24,231 bases of DNA from Chloroflexota bacterium (lineage in GTDB: Bacteria; Chloroflexota; Dehalococcoidia; E44-bin15). The translations under genes were made by a program, and so were the position numbers. How positions within the stretch are numbered: position 1 is the first letter of the stretch; each line of letters opens with the position of its first letter. Location of the stretch: positions 1-24,231 of the forward strand of contig JADFVG010000060.1 of NCBI GenBank assembly GCA_015222405.1, written 5' to 3'. Under the pieces are notes generated by a model. The model searched no databases. It saw nothing but the letters and a program-made list of their open reading frames with translations, and was not told where the DNA came from. This document shows, in pieces, positions 7,364 through 16,900 of the stretch.

Positions 7364-8063
7364 GTTTCTCAACCTTAATCTCCTCCCCCCACACCTCTTC
7401 AACTTTCTTGTTCGTCGGCGAGAATACCGCCCTATGGATTGACTGCGGGATAAGGAAAAACACCGCAAACTGTGTACGATAAGAATACACACAGCTAACT
7501 CCAGTCACAGCCCGGAATCTGTCTGTTAAGTCACGGATAAATGGCTCACGAGGCTTTGGTGGCAAGTGCTGGTAGACTAAAAGCGAGTGACCGGCAGAAA
7601 AGGAATACTCGACCTCCGTCCAGTACAGGTACTTCGAGGAATACTTCCGACCGAATGGGACCGACTTCACCTCCATTCCATTATCTGGATCAAAGAAGAT
7701 CAGTGCTGCACCGTGAGCGAATTCCAGAAATCTTTGTAAGTATTCTTCACGGGAACTGGGACTATCCTGAACGATCTCTGAATAGAACCTACAGGTTGGA
7801 AGGATATTGGTGCTCTCCAGGATATTTACGTTACGGATCTGGCGTTCGATGACTTGCTCGCGGAGGAATTGATAAACAACTGGGTCGAAGCTGCTCCATT
7901 TCTCTGGTTGTCGCAAATAATCAATGCGGTGTCCATCAGGTCGGGAATCATTTGGGGTCAACATCCAACATACGGCTGTCCTGATCGGCTCACATCCGTT
8001 GACTAGTCGAAGTAAGCCGTACTTCTTATAATCGTTGATATCACCAAAATACTGATTCTTCAT
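7350..8063 (-). CDS. Conserved uncharacterised protein starting with a QYFGD motif
   Basis: A 237-residue soluble protein. Its opening (NQYFGDINDYKKYGLLRLV) is the hallmark of a conserved family I have seen only as hypothetical. Further conserved-looking blocks are CWMLTPND (~32-39), ALIFFDPDNGMEV (~118-130) and SLLVYQHLP (~159-167). The overall order (an early DYxKY helix, then a late strand ending DPDNG) resembles Rossmann methyltransferase-like proteins such as the TcmP group, in which a DP(Y/D)G motif replaces the catalytic motif. That parallel is my inference. It lies 87 bp after the DUF7002-like gene on the same strand and ends the large collinear cluster, so a role in that system is likely. 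Confidence 0.78.
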   Translation of the reverse strand: MKNQYFGDINDYKKYGLLRLVNGCEPIRTAVCWMLTPNDSRPDGHRIDYLRQPEKWSSFDPVVYQFLREQVIERQIRNVNILESTNILPTCRFYSEIVQDSPSSREEYLQRFLEFAHGAALIFFDPDNGMEVKSVPFGRKYSSKYLYWTEVEYSFSAGHSLLVYQHLPPKPREPFIRDLTDRFRAVTGVSCVYSYRTQFAVFFLIPQSIHRAVFSPTNKKVEEVWGEEIKVEKHEAT

Positions 8064-8150
8064 GCCTGTTCTCTTACTCCGAGGTCATCTAACTTTTGGC
8101 CCTGCCTACTGGTTAATATGCCCCACATTCCGCAACCCAGCATGTGCTCG

Positions 8151-8780
8151 TTACGGTTTCCAAATCACTCCCAGTCTTCTGTCGCGTTTCCACTCTTCTA
8201 CGCAAATTGTGAGTTCGCCTATATCGGAAACGCTATACTCCACGGCTAATTCAGCAACCCATCTCATGGCATAATTTCCCATAGTCTGGAATGTATGCCA
8301 CCCCCGTCGTCTACCATCAAGAATGCTCCCAGAATTCTGACTGGAGAGCGTTACATTTTCAGCGTGACGATCCAGCAAGGCACGAGTATCTACCATGATC
8401 ACCCAATGTGCCCTGTGTCGATATTCCCGTGCACCCAACATCCATTTTAGGCGTTGCCAGTCTACCCAAAAGAAAGTCTTATGGTTCAGCAATTCATACC
8501 ATTGTCGAGTAGTCAACCCATCCAGACATTTCTGTAAGTCGTTTTCGGGCATCACTTTCTGATCACGTATGACAGCTTTACCATAAACTGAATGTTCAAT
8601 AATCCTGCTCTCTGGACGCCACTTTGACTTAATATCGAATCGCTCTGAGCCACTGATTTCGAACAGATCCAGAAGTGCGGTCGTACTTTGAAGCCCGTGC
8701 CTCCGGATACTATCCCAACTGCCTACCTCTGACATGTGGAACAGTACCGGGCAAAGGCTCACAAGTTCATCTTTAGTCAT
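8151..8780 (-). CDS. DUF7002-like protein, possible ADP-ribosyltransferase fold
   Basis: A 209-residue protein nine bases after the kinase-synthetase gene. The opening LFHMSEVGSWDSIRRHGLQS (~13-32) and the later blocks AVIRDQKVMPENDL, TTRQWYELLNHKTFFWVDW, AHWVIMVDT and VTLSSQNSGS match the uncharacterised family I know as DUF7002. The first block has the layout of ADP-ribosyltransferase toxins such as DarT: a beta strand with His, a helix, then GL and a small polar residue. It also has Tyr/Phe-Phe strands after it. The neighbouring gene carries a macro domain, the usual remover of ADP-ribose, which makes a toxin/antidote-like relation plausible. The family call is moderately sure; the enzymatic call is inference, with no catalytic Glu assigned. 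Confidence 0.75.
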   Translation of the reverse strand: MTKDELVSLCPVLFHMSEVGSWDSIRRHGLQSTTALLDLFEISGSERFDIKSKWRPESRIIEHSVYGKAVIRDQKVMPENDLQKCLDGLTTRQWYELLNHKTFFWVDWQRLKWMLGAREYRHRAHWVIMVDTRALLDRHAENVTLSSQNSGSILDGRRRGWHTFQTMGNYAMRWVAELAVEYSVSDIGELTICVEEWKRDRRLGVIWKP

Positions 8781-8789
8781 ATCAGTAGC

Positions 8790-10400
8790 CTACCAAGAGC
8801 GCCGGTCAATTATGCTGCGAGTGCTGAAACCGGTCGCTACGAGCGAGACAGGTGCCCCTGCAACGCGTTCCACTTCCTGAATGAAATTGATAGTATCCTG
8901 AGTCAGTTGTTCAAATCGTCTTGCGTTCTCATTCTTCTTTGATAAGTAGTCGGTAAATGTTAGGGCAATATCAGTTGGTCCGTTGAGCAGCGCCGATTTG
9001 CGGATCAAGTCCCATTCAAACTCTCCTATGCGTCGTTGCTTGTGGGTAGTTGACGTCATCTCGGTTCGCCGCAGTTCCCTCGCATCTTTGCCTGACCGCC
9101 TTGCTATTTCCTCGAGTGTGATCTCCTGCGACATAGGACCAGAAGTGCCACCCGCAGGACTCTTAACCCTTATTGGATAGGTTCGGCACACCATCACCAC
9201 CCGCCGCACTCGGTTCGTTGGGATTCCAACTTCAGCTAGACAACCCGCTACAGTTGTGTCTCGGGAAGTGACATGGGGGTAGTATCCGTGATAGAGACTC
9301 AATCCGGTTCCTTGTGTACCCTCAAGCAGGACTCGTCCGTTTGTTGAAAACGTGTCTGCAAGTATTTCTAGTACGCTACCTAAGTAGGGTTGGAGTTCAG
9401 CGATGTCACGAGCCAGAAGAGGATGAGGGGCTTTGAGGCGTCCCGTAATACGCCGCGCCATAGCTGCCCCGACACCTTGCCTAGTGGATCCAATGGTATT
9501 TACCCCTTCTTCCTCACTGGCCACATCGTCATCGGAAATGATCATTACATCTGGATCAATACGAAGACGGTCGACTTCGACATTACATTCAGCGATTTCC
9601 TGGAAGAGTTTTCCCACGCGTATCGTCGCCCCCGGCCCTATTAGGAGACGCGCCTCACTCTTTCGACTTCCAGACGGCAGTTGATGGTGGGTGTAAGGTT
9701 CTGGCTCCTCGTAGACCTTGTGTCCAGCGTTCGGCCCACCGACACGCACCAAAAGATCATACTCATTTGCCAGATAGGCAACGATTTGACCTTTGCCCTC
9801 GCTACCATATTGGCCGCCAACGATAACATCCGCAAATCCCGTTCCCTTCCCGGCGGAGACTTTCAAGTGGCAGGCGGCACGAACCAGCACATCTTCTTTA
9901 GTACAACGTTTCGTATCGACCACCACATCAGCAATGTCTCCCAGCGTCTCAACCTGTTGCTCCGTCGGGTTCTCTCGGGCTTCCGCGTAGTTACGAGTAG
10001 TCTCTGTCCCCAGCTTATAGCGGATTTTATATCTCTTTTCAAGCTCGTTTAATGGTGCAGATAGATGGATATGAATAACCCCCGAACCAAACGCACCCCG
10101 AATAGCTTGGACCTGCTCCCCTGTTCTAACTGAATCTACTATCACTGCTGCACCTGGAGGAGTATTGCGAAGCCATTCGGTCAGTTCGTCAGCAACCCAT
10201 TTGCCGCGCGTACTTCTGTCAAGACGGTCGCCTTCAGATTGTAGAACCTTGCGATTTCTGGATAACTCATTCCGCACACGTTTTTGTAATATCTCACGTG
10301 TCCTGAAAATGACCATGTTGAACCGCTGGGCAAGTGCGGTAGCTAGCATGGACTTTCCAGAAGATATATGACCCGAAAGCAAGATGACTCTTTCAACCAT
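8790..10400 (-). CDS. P-loop nucleotide kinase fused to PurA/PurZ-like adenylosuccinate synthetase
   Basis: I prefer the ATG at 10400 (GGAGG ten bases upstream); an ATG at 10409 adds three residues but sits against the ribosome site. Numbering here is from 10409. Residues ~6-185 are a nucleoside-monophosphate-kinase-like P-loop domain (Walker A GHISSGKS, 13-20; FRTREIL; LQSEGDRLD). Residues ~193-539 are an adenylosuccinate synthetase domain of the short type (~345 residues): GGQYGSEGKG (199-207), GGPNAGH with catalytic His230, IGSTRQGVG (306-314), LLEGTQGTGL and HGYYPHVTSRDTT (361-386), an RTYPIRV loop, an aspartate-binding TTHKQRR (454-460), and a C-terminal FIQEVERV...VSLVATG. Where E. coli PurA has catalytic Asp13 (WGDEGKG), this protein has Ser203. 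Ser or Gly at that place is reported for PurZ, which couples Asp to dGMP instead of IMP. The substrate is therefore probably not IMP. It may be a two-step enzyme for an unusual nucleotide. Confidence 0.9.
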   Translation of the reverse strand: MVERVILLSGHISSGKSMLATALAQRFNMVIFRTREILQKRVRNELSRNRKVLQSEGDRLDRSTRGKWVADELTEWLRNTPPGAAVIVDSVRTGEQVQAIRGAFGSGVIHIHLSAPLNELEKRYKIRYKLGTETTRNYAEARENPTEQQVETLGDIADVVVDTKRCTKEDVLVRAACHLKVSAGKGTGFADVIVGGQYGSEGKGQIVAYLANEYDLLVRVGGPNAGHKVYEEPEPYTHHQLPSGSRKSEARLLIGPGATIRVGKLFQEIAECNVEVDRLRIDPDVMIISDDDVASEEEGVNTIGSTRQGVGAAMARRITGRLKAPHPLLARDIAELQPYLGSVLEILADTFSTNGRVLLEGTQGTGLSLYHGYYPHVTSRDTTVAGCLAEVGIPTNRVRRVVMVCRTYPIRVKSPAGGTSGPMSQEITLEEIARRSGKDARELRRTEMTSTTHKQRRIGEFEWDLIRKSALLNGPTDIALTFTDYLSKKNENARRFEQLTQDTINFIQEVERVAGAPVSLVATGFSTRSIIDRRSW

Positions 10401-10425
10401 TAAGTTCATCCCTCCTCTGGGGTGC

Positions 10426-11805
10426 TTACTGAACCCCTATTCCGAGATCCAGTAGACTTTGCATTTCCTTCAGTGGCTCAGAGGTAGGAAGATTATATAT
10501 GGTAACCTCAACGCCATGCCGCACAAGAGCCTCGTCTATTAATTCTCGAATAATTCCCCAATTGCCGCCTGCCTGCCCACTTCCAATTCGAGGCATGTGT
10601 ACGCTGGCTCTCTGTGTGGAGGCAATTTCTGCAAGTTTGTCGAGACAACTCTGCAGCACGCCATATCGTATGCGCGGTTTCCTTGATGGCCCATAGCCAT
10701 GTTGAGCTATCATGTGCACGACGCTCAAATCATCCGAGACCATTAACTGGTGTATTTTGCCGAGTGCTAGATTCTCCCGACCAACACTCACCCACTCTCG
10801 GAACTCATCCTGTACGAAAGGCATCTTTTTTCTTAGATAAAGGGCAAATCCAGCACCCCAGTTAGGAGTCTTGTCATTTACAATATGAGCAATGATGCGC
10901 CTACCTGTACCTCTGGGCTCCGCCGCATCACCCCACAGATACTTGATCTGTGGTGGCATGGGCTGCTCTGCACTCTTAGAACGTGCAATACCGATAATAC
11001 GTGGGAAATAGTGACCAGGATAAGGCGGGATTCCTACACATTCGACGTCAATCTTTGGAAGGCTTGGGACCCATCGCTCGCTGCCCTTTGCTGTAAACCC
11101 TACTGCTGTACATTCAGAGAGGACGGTTTTGCCCCGGATCTTAAGACCCCTCGGGACATTGAATTTAAAAGACCGCGAGTCCACACTGTAGTCCACGCGG
11201 TATATGGCGACTTCCTCATCATCTGCGGTGCGTGCAGCAGCGAACAAGGAGCAAGGCTCTTCAGTAATCTTCACAAGCCGCAGAGAGAGCGCTTCGGTCG
11301 AAACGTCGTACTGCTTTTGAAGCCGCAGAAGATTATCAATAGTAACCGATTCGTGTTCCAGGCCTATCCCGCTACCGACGGGCATTAGAAACTCCGCTGC
11401 GGCGATGTTACACAACAGCTCTAACTGCCAATCGTCTTCGCTACACTTTCCTGACTCGACTCTGTTTCTTATGGTTACAGCGCAGTCAGAGAAAAGAGTG
11501 TGAGCTACTTCATGAGCCACCGAGAAGCGCATTCTACCACGTGGTCTATTAGGGTTAAACTCAATCCGTAAACTTTGCGAACCTACAGGCACCGTGCGCG
11601 CATCGTGTAAGTCTTCGCGAGGTACAGTAGGAATCTTGAGATATTCAGCCAGTTCGAATGGATCGAAGGGAGGACCTCGCCAGCCCTCCTGAATTGCGCC
11701 CAATACCACCTCCCTCGCCTTTTTCGCTATGAATTCAATCGGCTCAGAGTCACCAGCGAGCGCAAGCACGCTATGATTAGTCCAATACTTCGTTCGTTCA
11801 GTCAT
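10426..11805 (-). CDS. ImmA/IrrE-type metallopeptidase fused to a macro domain
   Basis: The start is set at ATG 11805 because GGAGG lies eight bases before it; a longer frame to 11871 has no such site. The product has 459 residues. The N-terminal half is an ImmA/IrrE zinc peptidase: FELAEYL, then FSVAHEVAHTLF with HExxH (120-124 in long-form numbering), and AAAEFLMP whose Glu160 is the third zinc ligand. The segment at ~205-300 resembles the domain often found after such peptidases. Residues ~309-465 are a macro domain: KYLWGDA, AHIVNDKTPNWGAGFALYL, VVHMIAQHG and MPRIGSGQAGGNWGIIRELI, a pattern like the TARG1/DarG class that binds or removes ADP-ribose. The next gene starts ~20 bp downstream. 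A peptidase that senses and a macro domain that reverses ADP-ribosylation suggest a regulator or antidote role. Confidence 0.9.
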   Translation of the reverse strand: MTERTKYWTNHSVLALAGDSEPIEFIAKKAREVVLGAIQEGWRGPPFDPFELAEYLKIPTVPREDLHDARTVPVGSQSLRIEFNPNRPRGRMRFSVAHEVAHTLFSDCAVTIRNRVESGKCSEDDWQLELLCNIAAAEFLMPVGSGIGLEHESVTIDNLLRLQKQYDVSTEALSLRLVKITEEPCSLFAAARTADDEEVAIYRVDYSVDSRSFKFNVPRGLKIRGKTVLSECTAVGFTAKGSERWVPSLPKIDVECVGIPPYPGHYFPRIIGIARSKSAEQPMPPQIKYLWGDAAEPRGTGRRIIAHIVNDKTPNWGAGFALYLRKKMPFVQDEFREWVSVGRENLALGKIHQLMVSDDLSVVHMIAQHGYGPSRKPRIRYGVLQSCLDKLAEIASTQRASVHMPRIGSGQAGGNWGIIRELIDEALVRHGVEVTIYNLPTSEPLKEMQSLLDLGIGVQ

Positions 11806-11830
11806 GACTCTATCCTCCCATACTGAACAC

Positions 11831-11846
11831 CAGCCATTTGTGGCTG
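11831..11846. repeat. Small hairpin CAGCCA-TTTG-TGGCTG before the ImmA-macro gene
   Basis: Perfect 6-bp stem with a 4-base loop, 25 bp upstream of the preferred start of the ImmA-macro gene and 15 bp before its ribosome site. No T-run follows on either strand, so it is not a terminator. It could be an operator or an mRNA-processing hairpin within the cluster. Confidence 0.35.
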
Positions 11847-11922
11847 CTGAATCACTATCTATGTTAACCAATGCTCCTGAATGTATTCGATACTATCTTT
11901 AATTCCAGGCGGCCCAATACAA

Positions 11923-13848
11923 TTAAGAAACAATTGCCGTCCTAATGGTTTCTCGCATCGACGGCTGACCTCCTGCCTTTTGTCCCATGGCGAATTTACT
12001 AACTGCCAACAGGTTGCGAAATCGCGGGCAATCCTCTTCACTCTTACCCAGCTTCTCCCATTTTAAGAATGCGTTTAGGTCGCGGTTGAATATGTTCTTG
12101 TAAGCAGGCTCGTCGAACATACAGGCGTCTGTACCTTCGGTAAGATATCCATCCACCACATCTATGGCGGTATTCATTAAAGCCTGGGCTGCCGATTCCT
12201 GGTCTCGGTCAAGAAGCTTCAGCAATGCGAGTGTGCAGTTCTTTCGTGTTGGACTCATATCTGACCGTGTCATCACGTCTTTCAGTAGGTCCAACGCAAC
12301 CATATAGAACAGGAACCTAGTCTGTCTACGCGTAGGTTTGGCAGCTCCCCTGCCGAAATCAAAACTGTCTGTCGCGCGCTGTAAGCGGTAAGCCGCATAC
12401 AGGTCATCTATCCCAAATGATTCTTCGTCTCCATCAACAGGTTCCATGATTCTCTTAAATATAGCACCATTCGGTACAAAGGGTCCGTTCTTGCCAAATG
12501 CTGTACCTGCCTCGCCAAGCCATCCTGATCCATATACCTTAATGAGATCAAATGCATTGGCTGCCTTGGTGAACTGCTCAATGTCTGGGCGTTGTTTTTG
12601 CAGCGCCCGGTGCGAATCCCAACCACCACGCTGGATTTCCAAATATACCTCATATCTTTCAGCCATAAGGCTTTTCCATGTCCTAAAGTCTGTAGTTAAA
12701 GCGAGGAAATCCTTTTCCCTCACTGCATTCTGGCTGTTTGTGTATCGAGTTATATCCCGTCCAAGTTCTTCACCATTATCGCCTACTTTGACGATCTTTG
12801 TTATTACTACACCTTGGCTGGCTTTGTTACGCCAGCTCTCCAGGTCAGGCGCTGTACCTGTACCGCCTGCTTCCAGTTTCTCGTAGCAGACCTCCCAGAT
12901 AGTTCTCGTGGTCTGACATCCGTTTACTACATAAGGCTCTATTAGTTCAATATCTCCGTCTTCGCCTGGTACGAAATCTGTCACAACAATTGTTATTCCA
13001 TTGTTATATAAGCCAAAGCGCTCAGGAGCATTGCGCATTGTTTCTCGAATCGCTTTGTTAACCTTGCCGCGACCACCCAGGAAGCGTCGTACGTTCCTTT
13101 CATAAAGCTGGTCTAGGTCTTCTGTACAATCGCGATAAGCTTTAAGGAATCCAAAAAGATCAATGAGTGTCACACAGCCAACTAGCACATCCTCACCGGA
13201 TTTAACGAAATTGGCTCTAATTGGTATTCGGATCCGGTCTTTACCTGCTACCAATTCTTCAAGCGAACGTCGATAAATGGTTTCTATTGATATCGACTCA
13301 ACATCAAACAGGGAGCCAAGACGTTCACGCCCCATCGCACGGACGTCCTTGAGAACTTGCTTTTCATCCTCACTTAATGGTAGTTCAGTGGCAAATACAA
13401 GATGAATTCTGTCATTGTCAGAGGCTTGCTTACGAAAGTTGTTTAACCGTTCAAGTAGCGCCTCAGCTAGAGAGGACAGCTTAGGGCGTCTACCATCAAG
13501 GGTTTCTATGACCTTCTGACTTTCTTCAAGAAGCGTGGTAGTACCACGAAAGGCTTTCCCATACTTACTTTGAACAATGTACCAGGTGTGGCCCACAGCA
13601 GACTCTTCCTCACCTTCTCCGGTGTCGCCGCGTTCACTACGGTCTAAATAAGCTATATCTATGCCACCGTCCCCACTGCCATCACAGTAAACAAGATCGT
13701 CGGAAGCGCTCTCGATATCCAACCAATCTCTAAGAAGTTTGTGAGCGAAGCGGCGGCCTAATTCGACAGTGGACGGATTGCCGCTTTGGATATCCGAAAG
13801 CCATTGTTCACGAAAAGCTTCAAAGGTTACAGATTGTTCAGTCACCAT
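11923..13848 (-). CDS. AIPR (abortive infection phage resistance) protein with PD-(D/E)xK nuclease motif
   Basis: A 641-residue protein with a textbook start (GAGGAGGAATAAA then ATG). N-terminal residues ~25-200 carry a restriction-endonuclease-like core: DGSGDGGIDIAYL with Asp64, and WYIVQSKYG with Gln93-Ser-Lys95, i.e. D-(Q/E)xK. Residues ~245-560 match the AIPR family: ERNVRRFLG (250-258), an NKAIRETM helix, LYNNGITIV (280-288) and PYVVNGCQTT (305-314). AIPR proteins are named from an abortive phage resistance gene and often sit beside modification genes. The probable role is a nuclease effector acting with the methyltransferase and helicase encoded upstream. The last ~20 residues could be read differently in a second frame that continues to 11859, but I see no need for a frameshift. 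Confidence 0.9.
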   Translation of the reverse strand: MVTEQSVTFEAFREQWLSDIQSGNPSTVELGRRFAHKLLRDWLDIESASDDLVYCDGSGDGGIDIAYLDRSERGDTGEGEEESAVGHTWYIVQSKYGKAFRGTTTLLEESQKVIETLDGRRPKLSSLAEALLERLNNFRKQASDNDRIHLVFATELPLSEDEKQVLKDVRAMGRERLGSLFDVESISIETIYRRSLEELVAGKDRIRIPIRANFVKSGEDVLVGCVTLIDLFGFLKAYRDCTEDLDQLYERNVRRFLGGRGKVNKAIRETMRNAPERFGLYNNGITIVVTDFVPGEDGDIELIEPYVVNGCQTTRTIWEVCYEKLEAGGTGTAPDLESWRNKASQGVVITKIVKVGDNGEELGRDITRYTNSQNAVREKDFLALTTDFRTWKSLMAERYEVYLEIQRGGWDSHRALQKQRPDIEQFTKAANAFDLIKVYGSGWLGEAGTAFGKNGPFVPNGAIFKRIMEPVDGDEESFGIDDLYAAYRLQRATDSFDFGRGAAKPTRRQTRFLFYMVALDLLKDVMTRSDMSPTRKNCTLALLKLLDRDQESAAQALMNTAIDVVDGYLTEGTDACMFDEPAYKNIFNRDLNAFLKWEKLGKSEEDCPRFRNLLAVSKFAMGQKAGGQPSMRETIRTAIVS

Positions 13849-13849
13849 T

Positions 13850-13960
13850 TTATTCCTCCTCGCTATCTTTTCTCATCCGGTACTTGATGTCATAGTTGAT
13901 GATGAAGCCCAGCTTCTCCTCAATCAATTCGTAAAGCCTGCATACAATAGCGTAAATATC
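13850..13960 (-). other. Short open stretch (36 codons) between helicase and AIPR genes, possible gene remnant
   Basis: In the same frame as the helicase, after its TGA (13976-13978) and a second TGA (13961-13963), the sequence reads DIYAIVCRLYELIEEKLGFI, then INYDIKYRMRKDSEEE and TAA, ending just before the AIPR ATG. The composition is protein-like and helical. No ATG, GTG or well-placed TTG start with a ribosome site is visible, so it is either the tail of a lost small gene, a remnant of a longer helicase C terminus, or a gene with an unusual start. Confidence 0.35.
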
Positions 13961-13975
13961 TCATGAACCGCAAGT

Positions 13976-16900
13976 TCATATCAACGCCTCACTACACACG
14001 ATTCGTGGAAATGATTGCTCATCCCGTTCACCCGGCTCCGATTGCTGAGCATCAACGTAAGACCCCAAGCCGAAAACTCGGTAGAGTTCGGCAAGCCTCC
14101 CCAATAAGTCCGCGCCCGCTACCCTGTTCTTGCGAAGGCGATTCAACTCGGTGTGAACCGGCGGCGGTAAAGATTCCAAATTAAGAGCCCGCTCCAATGC
14201 GATGATCGTCTCCCGTTCAGTTGGCTCTTTGCTTCCCCGAAGGAGAGCACGCAGCTGGTTGACCACGTATGCCTGGCCTCGACGCCTCGTGGGTGCTTCG
14301 GCCGCTTGAGCTTGACGCTCCTCCACCTGAGTTCGGAAATCCCGTAGTGCCTGGTTTACAGCCCAGTTATGCGTTGTTGGAAGCTCCATCCGCTTCTCAG
14401 TCGGCAGACACCGAATTGCTGACAACACCTGGTCAATGTCCGTCGTAGCGACTCCGCCATCCTGGTCGATTAGATAGAGCTGCTGGTAATTGCCAGCCTG
14501 GCAGAAGGCGAAGGTGCCTGCTATCTCTGGGCTCTCCTTGCTGCTTCTTACCCCGTCAGGTGTGGCCACAATCTTGGCGAAGTACTCGGGATTGTCTCTC
14601 TGTAACCTTCGGATGAATGCCTCAGCTTCAGCCAGAATATCCATGTCTTCAGGCTCCTCTGGGTCAAGAAGGGAAGCATCCCGGCTCTCATAGATACGGT
14701 ACATTGCCTCTTCGTTGAGTTGCTCAGAGCGCTCCAGTATCTTAGCATCCTCGCCTATGGTGCTATGGATCTCGTCAATACGGTGGCGCACCCGCTCTCG
14801 AAGGCCAAGTCCCTTATCCAGTTCAGTCTCAGGAAGAAAGTTGAGAGCATGCACTACATCGTGCTCTGTCCCTATGCGGTCAACTCTGCCGACACGCTGA
14901 ATCAGGCGAACAGGATTCCAGTGGATGTCGTAGTTGATCACCACATTACCATCCTGAAGGTTCAACCCTTTGGCTAAGACATCAGTACTAACAAGGTTGT
15001 CGATAGACGGCTGCCCAGGCTGAACGTACTGAGGATTTGCTTTGGGAGCGAACCGGCCAACGATGTTCATTGGCGAGCCCCTGTTGCTATCGATCCGCTC
15101 TAGCTTCGGCAGATGCTGGAGGTTATCATAAAGGTAATCTAAAGTGTCCGAGTACTGGGTAAAGATGATAACCTTATTCCTTTTGCAAGGAGGATCTGCC
15201 AATAGCGTTAGCAAGCGCTGAAGTTTGGCATCTTGGTCAGGTGTGATGGGATCAACCAGCGTTTTCATCTCCTCTAAGAACTCAATATCATCTTCCAAGT
15301 GCTGCTTCAGGGCTTCTTCTTCGAAATCCCCAATGTCGTACTGTCCGCTCACTTGTTCAAGAGCCGCCAGAAGCTGGACGTCACTGTCTGAGGTACCACC
15401 GTCCTTGCGGATCGCAGTATACAGAAGTTCCTGAGCCTCCACGCCTGCAGGCACGATATTTTGCTCTAGGGCTTGCAAGAAAACTCCATTGATGCGCAGC
15501 ATATTCTGGACGGTAAGCCTAAATGCCTGGACACTGCTCTCGAACCGCTTAAAGAGCATCACTCGTATAAGACCGCGGAGATTCCGGCCAGCACTGTACA
15601 GATCCCTGTAACGCCGCTCGGTCCGCTTTTCTTTTTTCACGTATTCGCCCAAGCCGTATCGGGCGTAGCCCATATCGCGGATGATGTCCCGAAGACGAGC
15701 ATAGACTCCTTGGTAGGTGGCCGCGATGCTATAGCTCACTGTGTCGAGTTCTCGCTGGGGGAATACGATGGGGCGTCCATCGGGGAGCACGGCATTGGGA
15801 TAGTGCCGCTGGATATGCTTCCGGGTACGTCGGATCAGGATGTGGCGCAAAAGATCCTGGATGAGTTTGTTGCCATCCTCGACTTGTTTGAAGTATTCCC
15901 GAAGTCGTGCTGGCAAGACTGGTATCTCGCTTCGTTCACCCGGATGAAACAGCTTGAGCTGGTTGTAAATGTCCCACACGGTGTTATTTCGGGGAGTGGC
16001 CGTCAACAGGATAACCTTGCGGGGCTGCTTTATGAGCCAGGTACGGAGCTTGCCATACCGCTGTGTGTCCGAGTAGCGGAACTCATCACTCTCGTCTATC
16101 AGAACTATATCACGATCCTCCGTCCTAAGGTCGCGGTCAAGGTCGATGCCCTGCTGAGTTAGGAGACCGGTAGAGATTACAGGGCCCAGGTCATACCGAT
16201 TGGAGAAATCCTGCCACGTCCGCACCATCGAAGCAGGGCAGAAGATTACCGGGCGCATACGGTGTACCGACCGGTAATATTTGAGAAGTGCAGAGCCGAT
16301 ATAGGTCTTCCCTAGTCCTACCACATCGGAGACGAAGACGCCCCCATACCGATTGAGAATGCGAACCGCGGCATTCATGGCTGCCCGCTGGAAGTCGGTC
16401 AGGCCAGGCATTTCCCTGTCCCAGATTACCTGAGGCGCTTCTTCTTCTTCTAGGCGGTCTTTGACCAAGGTATAAAGGGTCTTCACATAGATGTCGTATG
16501 GTGTCACCGGGTTTAGAGCCCAGCTTTGTTTCAACTCATGTAAGAGAGCTTCATCAAAGTCCTGAGCTTCCTCCCACAGCTCGTCAAACCAGTTAACTAG
16601 CACCCCATGATTGTCTGAGCCGTGGACGACCACGTTGAGTTCCGTGTTGTGCTGGATGCCGCTGAGGGTGAGGTTGCTGGAGCCCACGATGCTCAAGCCG
16701 GGCTCGTAGTGGTCGGTAGTGTAGTCGAAGATGTACGCCTTGGCGTGCAGGCGCCCCTTGGTGTAAACCTTGACGTTCACCCGCTTCTCTTCAATGAGGC
16801 GGGCCAGAGTAGCCACTAAGTCCTCAGCTTCCTCGGTCTGGTCCATCAACTCCATGGAGCTTTGGATATTCTGTGCGGTATCCCACCCCCACTGCTTACG

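Noticed and set aside
8790..10409. Ordinary housekeeping purA
   Set aside because: It has an N-terminal kinase fusion, a short PurA domain, Ser at the catalytic Asp position and a defence-like neighbourhood, unlike a housekeeping copy.
11859..12041. Alternative frame at the end of the AIPR gene
   Set aside because: It ends in plausible text (DSIEYIQEHW), so a frameshift was considered, but the main frame reaches a sensible stop and no homologue comparison is possible here.
15473..16162. Long plus-strand frame (229 codons) antisense to the helicase
   Set aside because: The minus strand carries the helicase motifs across the same bases; the plus frame has no ribosome site or motif.
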